From positions 1 through 64,000 of the forward strand of contig NZ_LJZS01000015.1 of NCBI RefSeq assembly GCF_001314875.1: a DNA stretch of 64,000 nucleotides. The letters run 5' to 3'. The notes under the pieces are model-generated. The model worked only from the letters and a program-made list of their open reading frames with translations. It was not told the origin of the DNA and ran no database searches. Origin of the DNA: Halomonas sp. HL-48. GTDB lineage: Bacteria > Pseudomonadota > Gammaproteobacteria > Pseudomonadales > Halomonadaceae. A program made the position numbers and the translations under genes. This document shows, one piece after another, positions 56,542 through 64,000 of the stretch (the first letter of the stretch is position 1; each line of letters starts with the position of its first letter).

Positions 56542-56918
56542 CGGCTCGCTTTCCCGATGCCGTATGGTATCGGCTTGCGCCGGAGCAGCGGCTGGATGCG
56601 TGTCAACAAACGCTGCTTGCCGATACGCCGTTGGTGATCACTGGCGTGTTGGAGTGGCTCGAAGCCGCATCAGGAAGTATGCAAAACGATGCGTTCCGCG
56701 AGCAATGGCAGAGGGATATGACCGGCCTCTACCAGCGCGCCAGCCAGATAAACGCACCGTTGATTATCATCGCCCACGAAGTTGGCTGTGGCATCGTGCC
56801 CATGCAGCCCGAACAACGCCGCCTGCGCGATCTCAATGGCTGGTTCGTGCAAGACGCTACCCGTCAAGCCGACCAGGTTTGGTATGTACGCCATGGGTTG
56901 GTGCAGTTGATTAAGTAG
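56493..56918 (+). CDS. Short, degenerate CobU paralogue
   Basis: 141 residues. It begins like CobU (LFIGGACAGKRDVV), but the P-loop has Arg where Ser/Thr should follow Lys (K12-R13). The middle segment with the GMP-acceptor His is missing. The C-terminal half HEVGCGIVPMQPEQRRLRDLNGWFVQ is a near-textbook CobU motif. AAGGAG precedes the ATG and it overlaps cobC. It is probably not a full kinase; it might assist or regulate the longer CobU. Confidence 0.8.
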   Translation: MQLFIGGACAGKRDVVTARFPDAVWYRLAPEQRLDACQQTLLADTPLVITGVLEWLEAASGSMQNDAFREQWQRDMTGLYQRASQINAPLIIIAHEVGCGIVPMQPEQRRLRDLNGWFVQDATRQADQVWYVRHGLVQLIK

Positions 56919-56970
56919 TTTGCCCGGCTTTTTATCACGATAGCGTGGGCGAATTTTTGCCTGTTTTGTA

Positions 56971-57001
56971 AGCGATTTCTTACGCGGTGTAAGAGATCGC
57001 T
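56971..57001. other. Long stem-loop between the cobalamin operon and vgrG
   Basis: AGCGATTTCTTAC (56971-56983) pairs with GTAAGAGATCGCT (56989-57001), 13 bp with one wobble, around GCGGT. No T-run follows. It may be an operator, a transcript-end stem or a weak terminator of the cob operon. Confidence 0.5.
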
Positions 57002-57089
57002 GTGACTTGTCCTAAATGGGTTGTGCTTCGCTTCTAGCTCGCTATTCTGATCGTTTTTATTAGCAGTTGACGATCCAGGGAGCGGGATT

Positions 57090-59201
57090 ATGTCTGACAG
57101 GATGGGGGCGCATAAGACAGGCCTGCAATTCACACTAACGCTACCTGGGGTGGACGATATCGCGGTGATCGACTTCACCCACCGCGAAGCGCTCTCCCAA
57201 CCCTTCGAGCTGGCGCTGAACCTTGCCAGCCGCGACGGCAGTCTAGATGCCGCTGCGCTGCTGGATCGCGAGGCGTCACTGACTATCTGGCAGGACGGTG
57301 AACCGCTGCGCCGGGTGCACGGCATCGTCAGCGAGTTCGGCCGGGGTGATCGCGGCCACCGGCGCACCTTCTACTCGCTGGTGCTGCGCCCGGCACTGTG
57401 GCGGCTTTCCCTGCGCCACAACTCGCGCATCTTCCAGAAAGTCGACCCGCTCACTATCATCAATACCCTGTGCGATGAGCGCGGCATCCGCGACGTGGCC
57501 TTTGCGGTCACACGTGAGCTCCCCGAGCGCGAGTACTGCGTGCAGTACCGCGAGACCGACCTCGCCTTTATCGAGCGCCTTGCCGCCGAAGAGGGGCTGT
57601 TTTACTTTCATGAGTTCGAGGATAGTGACAACGGCGCCCATCGGCTGGTGTTTGCTGATGACCCACAGCTACTCACTAGCCTCGGCGAACGTACCTATCA
57701 CAGCCGGGCCGGAGGCACCGCGCCCACACGCCATGTGCGCAAACTCAGCCATACCGCGAGGGTGGCAAGCTCGTCCGCCACACTGAAAGACTACAGCTTT
57801 AAAAACCCCGCCTATGCTCAATTGCACGACCACCTGGGCCGTGATGTAGAAGACCATGGACAGCAGGTGGACTACGAACACTACGACTACCCCGGCCGCT
57901 ATAAGCAGGATGCCTCCGGCGAGCCCTTTACCCGCATTCGCCTGGAACAGCTGCGCCGCGAGGCGATCACTGCCAGCGCCGAAAGTGACCTGCCCGAACT
58001 CGCCCCCGGCCTGCGCTTTAGCCTGACCGACCACGACACCGACAGCCTCAACCGCGACTGGCAGGCCATCGAAGTACGTCATGTCGGCGAGCAGCCCCAG
58101 GCGCTGGAAGAGGACGGCATAGTCCTTAAAGAGAGCCAATCAGACAGTGCCGGGATGACCCGCTACCACAACCAGGTCACGCTGATCCCCGGCGATGCCC
58201 CCTGGCGCGCCACGCCCAACCCCAAACCGTGCGTCGATGGCCCTCAAGTGGCCTTCGTGGTTGGCCCGGAAGGCGAAGAGATTCACTGCGACGACCACGG
58301 CCGGGTCAAAGTGCAGTTCCCCTGGGACCGCTACGCCGAACCCAACGAAACGGCAAGTTGCTGGGTGCGGGTCGCCCAAGGCTGGGCGGGCGGCAGCTAC
58401 GGCAGTATCGCCATCCCCCGCATTGGCCACGAAGTCATCGTCTCGTTTCTGGAAGGCGACCCGGATCAGCCCTTAATCACCGGGCGCACCTACCACGCCG
58501 TCAACACCGCGCCCTACCCGCTGCCGGAACACAAGACCCGCACGGTGCTGCGCACCCAAAGCCACAAGGCCGAAGGCTTCAACGAACTGCGCTTTGAAGA
58601 CGAAGCCGGCGAAGAACAAATCTGGCTCCACGCCCAGAAAGACCTGGAACTGCTCACGCTCAACGACCGTATTGAAGAGATCCGCAACGACAGCTTCTTG
58701 AAGGTCAATAACGACCGCATCAGCGAGGTCGACAACGACGACCACCGCACGGTACACGGCAACCGTTTCGAGCACACCGAAGGCCAGCAGCACCTCACCG
58801 TCGACGGCACTCTGCACATCAATGCAGGCCAGGCCTGGCTCAGCGAAAGCGGCCGCGAGCTGCACATCAAAGCGGGCCACAAGGTGGTGCTGGAAGCGGA
58901 TAGCGAATTAACCCTCAACGCCGGGGGAAGTTTCCTCAAGCTGGACGGCAGCGGCGTCACCATGGTGGGCCCCAACGTCAAAGTAAACGCAGGCGGCAGC
59001 CCCGGCAATGGCAGTGGTCAGGCGGTAGAAAGCCCGTTACTGCCAGGGCATGCGGTGGCGGCGGTGCATGAGGCGATACCGCCTACTTCTCTGCCCAAAC
59101 TCAAGGATTACCAGCTAAGCGAAGCGGCCATCATGCCGCTCTGCGGCAAGATCAACGATACTCAGTGCAGCCGCGAGGATTGTCCATGTCTGGCTGGTTA
59201 A
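57090..59201 (+). CDS. vgrG: Type VI secretion tip protein VgrG
   Basis: 703 residues. The gp27/gp44-like hub fills about 1-380 (DFTHREALSQPFELALNLASRD; GIVSEFGRGDRGHRRTFYSLVLRPALWRLS). A gp5 OB-fold follows (VKVQFPWDRYAEPNETASCWVRVAQGWAGGSYG), then the beta-helix spike (about 520-640, GRELHIKAGHKVVLEADSEL). After a Gly/Ser stretch the tail ends with four cysteines (CGKINDTQCSREDCPC) and no obvious enzymatic domain. It trimerises at the end of the Hcp tube and punctures the target. The next gene overlaps it by 16 bp, the usual sign of a linked cargo. Confidence 0.95.
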   Translation: MSDRMGAHKTGLQFTLTLPGVDDIAVIDFTHREALSQPFELALNLASRDGSLDAAALLDREASLTIWQDGEPLRRVHGIVSEFGRGDRGHRRTFYSLVLRPALWRLSLRHNSRIFQKVDPLTIINTLCDERGIRDVAFAVTRELPEREYCVQYRETDLAFIERLAAEEGLFYFHEFEDSDNGAHRLVFADDPQLLTSLGERTYHSRAGGTAPTRHVRKLSHTARVASSSATLKDYSFKNPAYAQLHDHLGRDVEDHGQQVDYEHYDYPGRYKQDASGEPFTRIRLEQLRREAITASAESDLPELAPGLRFSLTDHDTDSLNRDWQAIEVRHVGEQPQALEEDGIVLKESQSDSAGMTRYHNQVTLIPGDAPWRATPNPKPCVDGPQVAFVVGPEGEEIHCDDHGRVKVQFPWDRYAEPNETASCWVRVAQGWAGGSYGSIAIPRIGHEVIVSFLEGDPDQPLITGRTYHAVNTAPYPLPEHKTRTVLRTQSHKAEGFNELRFEDEAGEEQIWLHAQKDLELLTLNDRIEEIRNDSFLKVNNDRISEVDNDDHRTVHGNRFEHTEGQQHLTVDGTLHINAGQAWLSESGRELHIKAGHKVVLEADSELTLNAGGSFLKLDGSGVTMVGPNVKVNAGGSPGNGSGQAVESPLLPGHAVAAVHEAIPPTSLPKLKDYQLSEAAIMPLCGKINDTQCSREDCPCLAG

Positions 59202-60007
59202 ACCAACTTACAGAACGGTGTTACCCGGCGGACAACCTGTCGGGGAGGGTGACTGGCCAGCGTGGCTTTGTCGTGCTCGATCAGCGCCGGGCACCTGAAC
59301 AGTGCTGGCCTTTACTGGATATGCCTGGCAAATATAATTTCATCACCCTGTTTGCCGGTACGACGTTAGCTCCATTGAACGACGCCAGTCCCTGGCTATT
59401 CGAGATAGAGCCAAGCAGTGACGCCTGGCATTACGCCGAAAAACTCTGCCAGCAGCGCTTGGGATGGGTATGTCAGCCACAGACAGATCAATGCCTACAA
59501 AGCTTTGCTGACCATTTACGAGCCCTTTTTGTGCTGAATGACTCGCTCGGCGGGAAATCATTGATCAACCTGCAGCAACCCGCCGTATGGACAGCGCTTC
59601 TTGCTAGCGCACCGGTCAGCGTTTACTCCCACTGGTTAAGCCCGCTACATCAGGTGGCCACCCCCACGCCCCAAGGCCAGTGGTTGATATGGCAGGCCGA
59701 TAAGCCAACGTCCCTCGCTTCTGACCGCTGGCAGCTTAACCCCGAGATGGAAGCTGCGTTGCATGAAAGTCAGCAGGCGTGGTGGTTGAGCCGTATGACG
59801 AAGACACCGCTAGCTTCTTTGCCTAATACTTGGTTGGCACGGATGGTAGCTGCCATGCAAGCAGGCATCAGTCGTTCTGATCATTTAAAGCGGTTATTAC
59901 CCATTATTACGGATGAAGGCGGTAAGCTGAATGTCCAGATAAACGACATTCTGAATACCTCGCTGCCTTCCCGCCAAAAAGTACAGCAGCTGGAGCGTCT
60001 GGTATGA
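59186..60007 (+). CDS. DUF4123 type VI effector adaptor (Tap/TEC-like)
   Basis: 273 residues. The N-terminal half (VVLDQRRAPEQCWPLLD; PWLFEIEPSSDAWHYAEKL; FADHLRALFVLNDSLGGKSLI; and the FRYYDPRV-like region that here reads LLASAPVSVYSHW) follows the DUF4123 pattern. Such proteins load effectors onto VgrG and are typically encoded between the two. It overlaps vgrG by 16 bp and the next gene by 4 bp, so all three are translated together. Confidence 0.85.
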   Translation: MSGWLNQLTERCYPADNLSGRVTGQRGFVVLDQRRAPEQCWPLLDMPGKYNFITLFAGTTLAPLNDASPWLFEIEPSSDAWHYAEKLCQQRLGWVCQPQTDQCLQSFADHLRALFVLNDSLGGKSLINLQQPAVWTALLASAPVSVYSHWLSPLHQVATPTPQGQWLIWQADKPTSLASDRWQLNPEMEAALHESQQAWWLSRMTKTPLASLPNTWLARMVAAMQAGISRSDHLKRLLPIITDEGGKLNVQINDILNTSLPSRQKVQQLERLV

Positions 60008-63000
60008 GTGCTGAGCAAACCCCAGAACGTCATCTTGATCCAATTGTGGTCAGCGTGTTTGAGCCCCCGGAATCTGATGGCGAAAGCACAGGGGAAAACG
60101 CAGCGCATATCTGCAAAGAGCAGTGCTGGGCCGATATTCTATACCTGCCGGGGACGCACACTTTCTGGTTGCTGACGGAAGAGGTTTCGGACACCTTACT
60201 GGAAGCCGCCGAACAGCTTAAGGCATGGACACAAGAAGAGGATGGCGCTGAGCGACTTCGGGTGCTTAACGAAGAGGCGGGCTTGATGGAGTGCCTGCTG
60301 CCGACCCGGGCCGAGAACTTCCTCGACGATAGCGAGAGGGCGCGTTACCAAGAGTGTTTCGAGCAACTGGTTGACATCACTTCCGATGAGGAAGCGACGC
60401 TTGAAGAACGAATCGCGCACCAGCGCTCGTTGTTGGATAACCTATGGCAACTTACGACCCCCGCGTTATTGGATCACGTGGCGCGCCATTTTAGTAACCC
60501 TGACGCTGCACGTCTGGAAAGTGAGTTGCGTGAACTTTACCAGGCGGGCCTTAGCCGCGCTCAGGAAGCGGGCTATAGCGTTGAAGGTGAACACTACTAT
60601 GGCCCCTGGGAAACGGAAATCGAGCAGGCGTTGGAAGCCTACCGTTCATGCCGGGCTTCTGCTCAGCGCGAGTACCACTTCAACCCTGGGGGCGAGGGAG
60701 AGGCCACTCCCTTCTCGCTGCAAGAGGTACTCGTCGAGTATCAAACCTTCATTGGTTTATGCGAATCCATGCCTCCTGACGAAGCGTCCCGGGAGTGTCG
60801 CTTTGTCGGCTACGTCCAGCAGCTCTCTGAACAACAGCAAAGCAAATATACTGACTATCTGGAGAGTATCCTAACCCTCGCGTCTCTGGGTATCGCCACC
60901 CCCGAACTGGCGTTATCGGCAGCCAAAACCGAATCAGAGTTGCTGGACGAGGGTGTCAGTGACTTCGACACATACTGCCAAGCGCTAAAACAAAGCGTCG
61001 AATTATATCAGGAGGTTGAGGATAAACTCAGCGAGTGGGAAAGCGCCACCGCCGGCAATACCAAGCTGCCTATCTTCTTGTTCGAACAAGAACGGGAAAA
61101 TTATGAGCACCTCCAGGAGACGTTGAGCGAACTGTTCCAAAAGGCAGATGACGCCGTCAGCAAGATGGAGCCCGGTCGCGTCCTTATCTGGCATACCGAT
61201 ATAGAAGACGACCGCCATGCCATGGGCTATCAGAAGCGCAAGATTGAACTACTGGTTCGCCGCGATTTCCCATTACGCGAGTTCAGCTCTCCCCAGGCAG
61301 GCCAGTCGCTCAGCCACCTCAGCCTGTATCAGTTGATGCCCGCCATGACCCAAACCGAGCGGCAACGGCTGGATAATGCCATGGGCGCGGACGGGGTATT
61401 GCCTGCCCAGTTATGGGAGGCGCCTGAAACGGCCCTCTCGCAATGGCTTCAAGGGCGTGGCTGCGAGCCCATAGAGCATCGTGCAGATTGGCATGAAGAG
61501 CCGCTGGGGTTTTTCCAGCCGGAGAGATTTTTCGCCTACCTTGCGGAGCAAGGGCACGAGGTTGCCTCCCTTGATGATGGTAGTAAGGAAAAATGGGGAG
61601 CAGCGCTGCAGAAAATTCTTTTCACGGGTCCGAGCCGTGAACGGCTGCGCCTTTTCGACGCCAGCGCTCAGGCCCAGATGATGCGACTGGTCGGCATGGC
61701 CAGGTTTGATCTCAACGAACCGCGTAGTGACGGCGACCGTGATACCCCCTGGGATGTCGTCGCCCAACAGCCCAAACTAACGTTCTTTGATTTCGAGTTG
61801 GAAATGAGCAGTGGGGGAAGTAACGGGCTGAAGACCACACGGCGCGACGAGTTTGCCATCAAGCGGCCTTCCAATGGTATGTGGCAACTCGATGATAGTG
61901 ATTCAAACAAGAGTTCCGCCGAGGCCACCTATCGCTGGGAAGTCAAAGGCACCTTTAGTCTGGCCCGGGGCGAACTGCCATTGGGGCGCTTAGTCCTACC
62001 GCGAGAAGACCAGTCTCAGCAAGTGGTCGCCACTCTCTCCGAGGTTGATGAACGGCGGGAATTAGGCCGCTATGTCGTTGTCGTGGACGCCGTTGCCAAA
62101 GGCTTTGCCGGTGCCAGTTTGGCACTGGCGACCGAAACCGGTTTTTCCTTTGGCGAGGAGGGACTCAGCGTTACCGGTGTTGATTGGGCAAAGCGGGAAG
62201 CCGAAGGCACGACCATCGAGGCCTTTGCCGGTACTCGGGTGGGTATTGAAACCCGCTGCTCGTTGAGTTGGGAGCCGCCCGCAAACCTGGAGCGCCTCCT
62301 TCCCAACCGGGCGGCACTCTCCGAGATGAATATGAAGCGCGCCAGTCAGTCAATAACGCGTTGGCGCAACCTAGGCACCGCCACCCTTGGGTTAGAACTG
62401 GCTGAAGGCTTAGGTGGCAAGCTAGGTCTTGCACTGGGCATGCAGAACGGCAAGTTCGTGTTACGTATGGCCGCGCGCGCCGTGATCGGCAAGGGGGCTG
62501 GGGGCAGTTTTTCCGTCGAACTGGATATCGACAGCCTGGATTTGTGGCTAGTGATGCTCCATCGCGCCATGGTGGATAACAACTACGTCCAACCCGATTG
62601 GATTGATGATGACGCCTACCATAGCATGGGCCGGCTGGGCTATCTCGCCACCACTACCCTGCTAAATGTTGGCCTACTCTCCGCCCGCGGCCAAGCGGGT
62701 ATCGAGCGGCTCTATAGCGCCATGACCGGTGGGCAGAATGCGGGGCCGATCGCGTATGTGATTGCCAACGATCCAAGACAAGACAAAATGCGTGACTGGG
62801 TGCAGCAGTTAACACCCGAAGCGCTGGGAGCTTTGCTTTACCTTCTGGTTAGCAACCCGCAAGAATTTGAAATAGAAGTACCCGGTAGGGGCAGAAGTGA
62901 TGGCAAAGTCGAGCCGTTTAATCACCAGGAGGCGTTGGACTTCCAGCAAATCGCCATTGCTAGCTGCCTCGGCTGGATTGTGGAGGGCGTCACTACGAAC

Positions 63001-63258
63001 GTTTATGGCCCCCTCTGCCGCTTTAGCCGCGAAACCCCTACCCCTTCCCAGTATTTGTTTACCAAAGCAGTCGTCAGAATGACCGCCAACGGTCAACCAC
63101 CGCATGACTATCCAGACTCTGCTTACCAGAACCACAAGAGTGATCTGGATGAGTTCATGGATCGGGTCTCAGGGCTGAGAAATGATCGTGTTATTGAATC
63201 AAAAAATGATTACCGCCGCTACGCCGCAGGCCTGGGCACTGAAATCTGTGCGGGTTAA
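60004..63258 (+). CDS. Putative type VI effector, 1084 residues, family not recognised
   Basis: No signal peptide. Residues 1-440 are acidic and mostly helical, with likely coiled-coil stretches (ARLESELRELYQAGLSRAQE; YQEVEDKLSEWESATAG). The middle part is mixed. Residues about 640-850 are Gly/Ala-rich and beta-like (GFAGASLALATETGFSFGEEG from 699; LGTATLGLELAEGLGGKLGLALG from 790; GKGAGGSFSVELDID), which might insert in or lie on a membrane. The helical C-terminal part has two moderately hydrophobic stretches. I see no lipase, nuclease, peptidoglycan hydrolase or NAD-ase motif. Position right after VgrG and DUF4123, with ATGA coupling, is the standard place for the secreted cargo. Confidence 0.75.
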   Translation: MSAEQTPERHLDPIVVSVFEPPESDGESTGENAAHICKEQCWADILYLPGTHTFWLLTEEVSDTLLEAAEQLKAWTQEEDGAERLRVLNEEAGLMECLLPTRAENFLDDSERARYQECFEQLVDITSDEEATLEERIAHQRSLLDNLWQLTTPALLDHVARHFSNPDAARLESELRELYQAGLSRAQEAGYSVEGEHYYGPWETEIEQALEAYRSCRASAQREYHFNPGGEGEATPFSLQEVLVEYQTFIGLCESMPPDEASRECRFVGYVQQLSEQQQSKYTDYLESILTLASLGIATPELALSAAKTESELLDEGVSDFDTYCQALKQSVELYQEVEDKLSEWESATAGNTKLPIFLFEQERENYEHLQETLSELFQKADDAVSKMEPGRVLIWHTDIEDDRHAMGYQKRKIELLVRRDFPLREFSSPQAGQSLSHLSLYQLMPAMTQTERQRLDNAMGADGVLPAQLWEAPETALSQWLQGRGCEPIEHRADWHEEPLGFFQPERFFAYLAEQGHEVASLDDGSKEKWGAALQKILFTGPSRERLRLFDASAQAQMMRLVGMARFDLNEPRSDGDRDTPWDVVAQQPKLTFFDFELEMSSGGSNGLKTTRRDEFAIKRPSNGMWQLDDSDSNKSSAEATYRWEVKGTFSLARGELPLGRLVLPREDQSQQVVATLSEVDERRELGRYVVVVDAVAKGFAGASLALATETGFSFGEEGLSVTGVDWAKREAEGTTIEAFAGTRVGIETRCSLSWEPPANLERLLPNRAALSEMNMKRASQSITRWRNLGTATLGLELAEGLGGKLGLALGMQNGKFVLRMAARAVIGKGAGGSFSVELDIDSLDLWLVMLHRAMVDNNYVQPDWIDDDAYHSMGRLGYLATTTLLNVGLLSARGQAGIERLYSAMTGGQNAGPIAYVIANDPRQDKMRDWVQQLTPEALGALLYLLVSNPQEFEIEVPGRGRSDGKVEPFNHQEALDFQQIAIASCLGWIVEGVTTNVYGPLCRFSRETPTPSQYLFTKAVVRMTANGQPPHDYPDSAYQNHKSDLDEFMDRVSGLRNDRVIESKNDYRRYAAGLGTEICAG

Positions 63259-63285
63259 CAAGACAGCCTACAAAGGAATGACATT

Positions 63286-64000
63286 ATGCGATCAACCATC
63301 ATGGCAACGCTAGCAGGGCTAACGCTCACGGTGTTCATGCTACCTTCCACCTGGGCGCTGGATGATGAGGCTGAGGCCGCCAAAGAGGAAGGCATGCAAC
63401 TATGGGGCATCCACCAGTGGGAAAAGATGCAACCCCCACTTGAGATCGCAGCAGAGAGCGGTGATGTCGAGGCGATGTATTACCTAGGGGAGGCGAATCG
63501 GTTACTCAGTCGTGGCCTTTCGCAAGCCGCCCTGGATTGGTATCACCAAGCCGCCCAGCACGGTGACCCCCACGCCATGCTGCGTCTGTTTGATGGCGGC
63601 GCCTGCGAGCTGGGAGACGTATGCCCGGAAAACGGCGACGACTGGCCTCAGGCAGCGTTGGAGCTCACCCTGCCCAAGGCCGAAGCGGGTGATCCCGAGG
63701 CCATGGCGGCACTGTACGATATTTATTACTACGTTGAAGAGCCCGATGAAGACGAAGCGATGAAGTGGCTACAGCGCGCTGCCGAGGCGGGCCATGTGGA
63801 ATCCATGAATTTGCTTGGAGAAATAGCCCGTAACGACGAAGAGTGTTACCCCAATGAGACTGAACGCTTGGAGGCCGCCGAGCCTTGGTTCCGTAAAGCC
63901 GCAGAGGCGGGCTATGCCCCGGCCATGAATAATATAGCAGCAGTCCTGAGTAACCTAGAACGCAATGAAGGAGCTTGGGAATGGATGACAAAAGCTTCTG
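63286..64000 (+). CDS. Secreted Sel1-repeat protein, probable immunity protein, cut by window end
   Basis: The frame stays open to the window end (238 codons seen). MRSTIMATLAGLTLTVFMLPSTWA is a signal peptide. The rest holds Sel1-type repeats: AAESGDVEAMYYLGEA, WYHQAAQHGDPHAMLRLF, WLQRAAEAGHVESMNLLGEI and WFRKAAEAGYAPAMNNIAAV. Periplasmic Sel1 proteins are known immunity partners of several type VI lipase-type effectors. It starts 27 bp after the large protein with AAGGA upstream, so an immunity role for a periplasm-acting toxin is likely but unproven. Confidence 0.82.
   Translation, partial: MRSTIMATLAGLTLTVFMLPSTWALDDEAEAAKEEGMQLWGIHQWEKMQPPLEIAAESGDVEAMYYLGEANRLLSRGLSQAALDWYHQAAQHGDPHAMLRLFDGGACELGDVCPENGDDWPQAALELTLPKAEAGDPEAMAALYDIYYYVEEPDEDEAMKWLQRAAEAGHVESMNLLGEIARNDEECYPNETERLEAAEPWFRKAAEAGYAPAMNNIAAVLSNLERNEGAWEWMTKAS

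Overview
The window looks like a chromosomal segment from a Halomonas-type gammaproteobacterium (family Halomonadaceae). This rests on the GC-rich coding style, the family mix (Entner-Doudoroff genes, fruBKA PTS, galactonate pathway, YeaC/DUF1315 next to DUF2797, PA0069-type radical SAM protein, type VI VgrG) and the proline-uptake genes usual in halophiles. That assignment is an inference from gene content; no rRNA or tRNA gene is present to confirm it. About 55 protein genes are supported. I saw no insertion sequence, integrase, CRISPR array or tRNA.

Layout. 0.2-7.2 kb: proline catabolism (putA, putP) with an AraC-type regulator and a small membrane protein. 7.4-15.2 kb: housekeeping and small families (CBS protein, Pmp3-like membrane protein, EamA transporter, nadK, metallophosphoesterase, rhomboid protease, DUF1315, DUF2797, a winged-helix protein, a radical SAM protein). 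15.4-27.3 kb: sugar metabolism (pgi; fruB-fruK-fruA with divergent fruR; pyk-mgsA divergent from gap). 27.3-36.3 kb: an alpha-glucoside utilisation locus (LacI regulator, ABC transporter, cytoplasmic GH13 alpha-glucosidase, outer-membrane carbohydrate porin). 36.5-38.4 kb: a DUF3455 secreted protein followed by an ECF sigma/anti-sigma pair. 38.9-41.8 kb: zwf-pgl-eda. 41.9-46.3 kb: a galactonate (De Ley-Doudoroff) operon with its GntR regulator. 46.4-51.2 kb: edd-glk-aldo/keto reductase-sugar kinase. 51.4-56.9 kb: seven overlapping genes for cobalamin nucleotide-loop assembly and cobinamide salvage. 57.1-64.0 kb: a type VI secretion module (VgrG, DUF4123 adaptor, a 1084-residue unrecognised protein, a secreted Sel1-repeat protein cut by the window end).

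How they fit together. Disaccharides enter through the porin and ABC transporter, are hydrolysed inside the cell, and are phosphorylated by Glk and the PfkB-type kinase. Glucose 6-phosphate then flows through Zwf, Pgl, Edd and Eda to pyruvate and glyceraldehyde 3-phosphate, which Gap and Pyk handle. Fructose arrives as fructose 1-phosphate through FruAB and FruK. Sites of the form TGTAGT-N3-TTACA, matching the known HexR consensus, lie before pgi, pyk/gap, zwf and edd, so these scattered units probably form one regulon, although hexR itself is not here. Separate operator-like palindromes mark the fru locus (Cra/FruR type), the alpha-glucoside locus (LacI type) and the galactonate locus (GntR type).

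The most unusual items are the VgrG-linked putative effector/immunity module at the right end, two CobU-like proteins in one operon that have each lost different conserved motifs, an extra EIIA-like segment inside FruB, a diverged 27-bp repeat in the putP leader and at the left edge, and two intergenic terminators that share the same 11-base upstream sequence and may end small RNAs.
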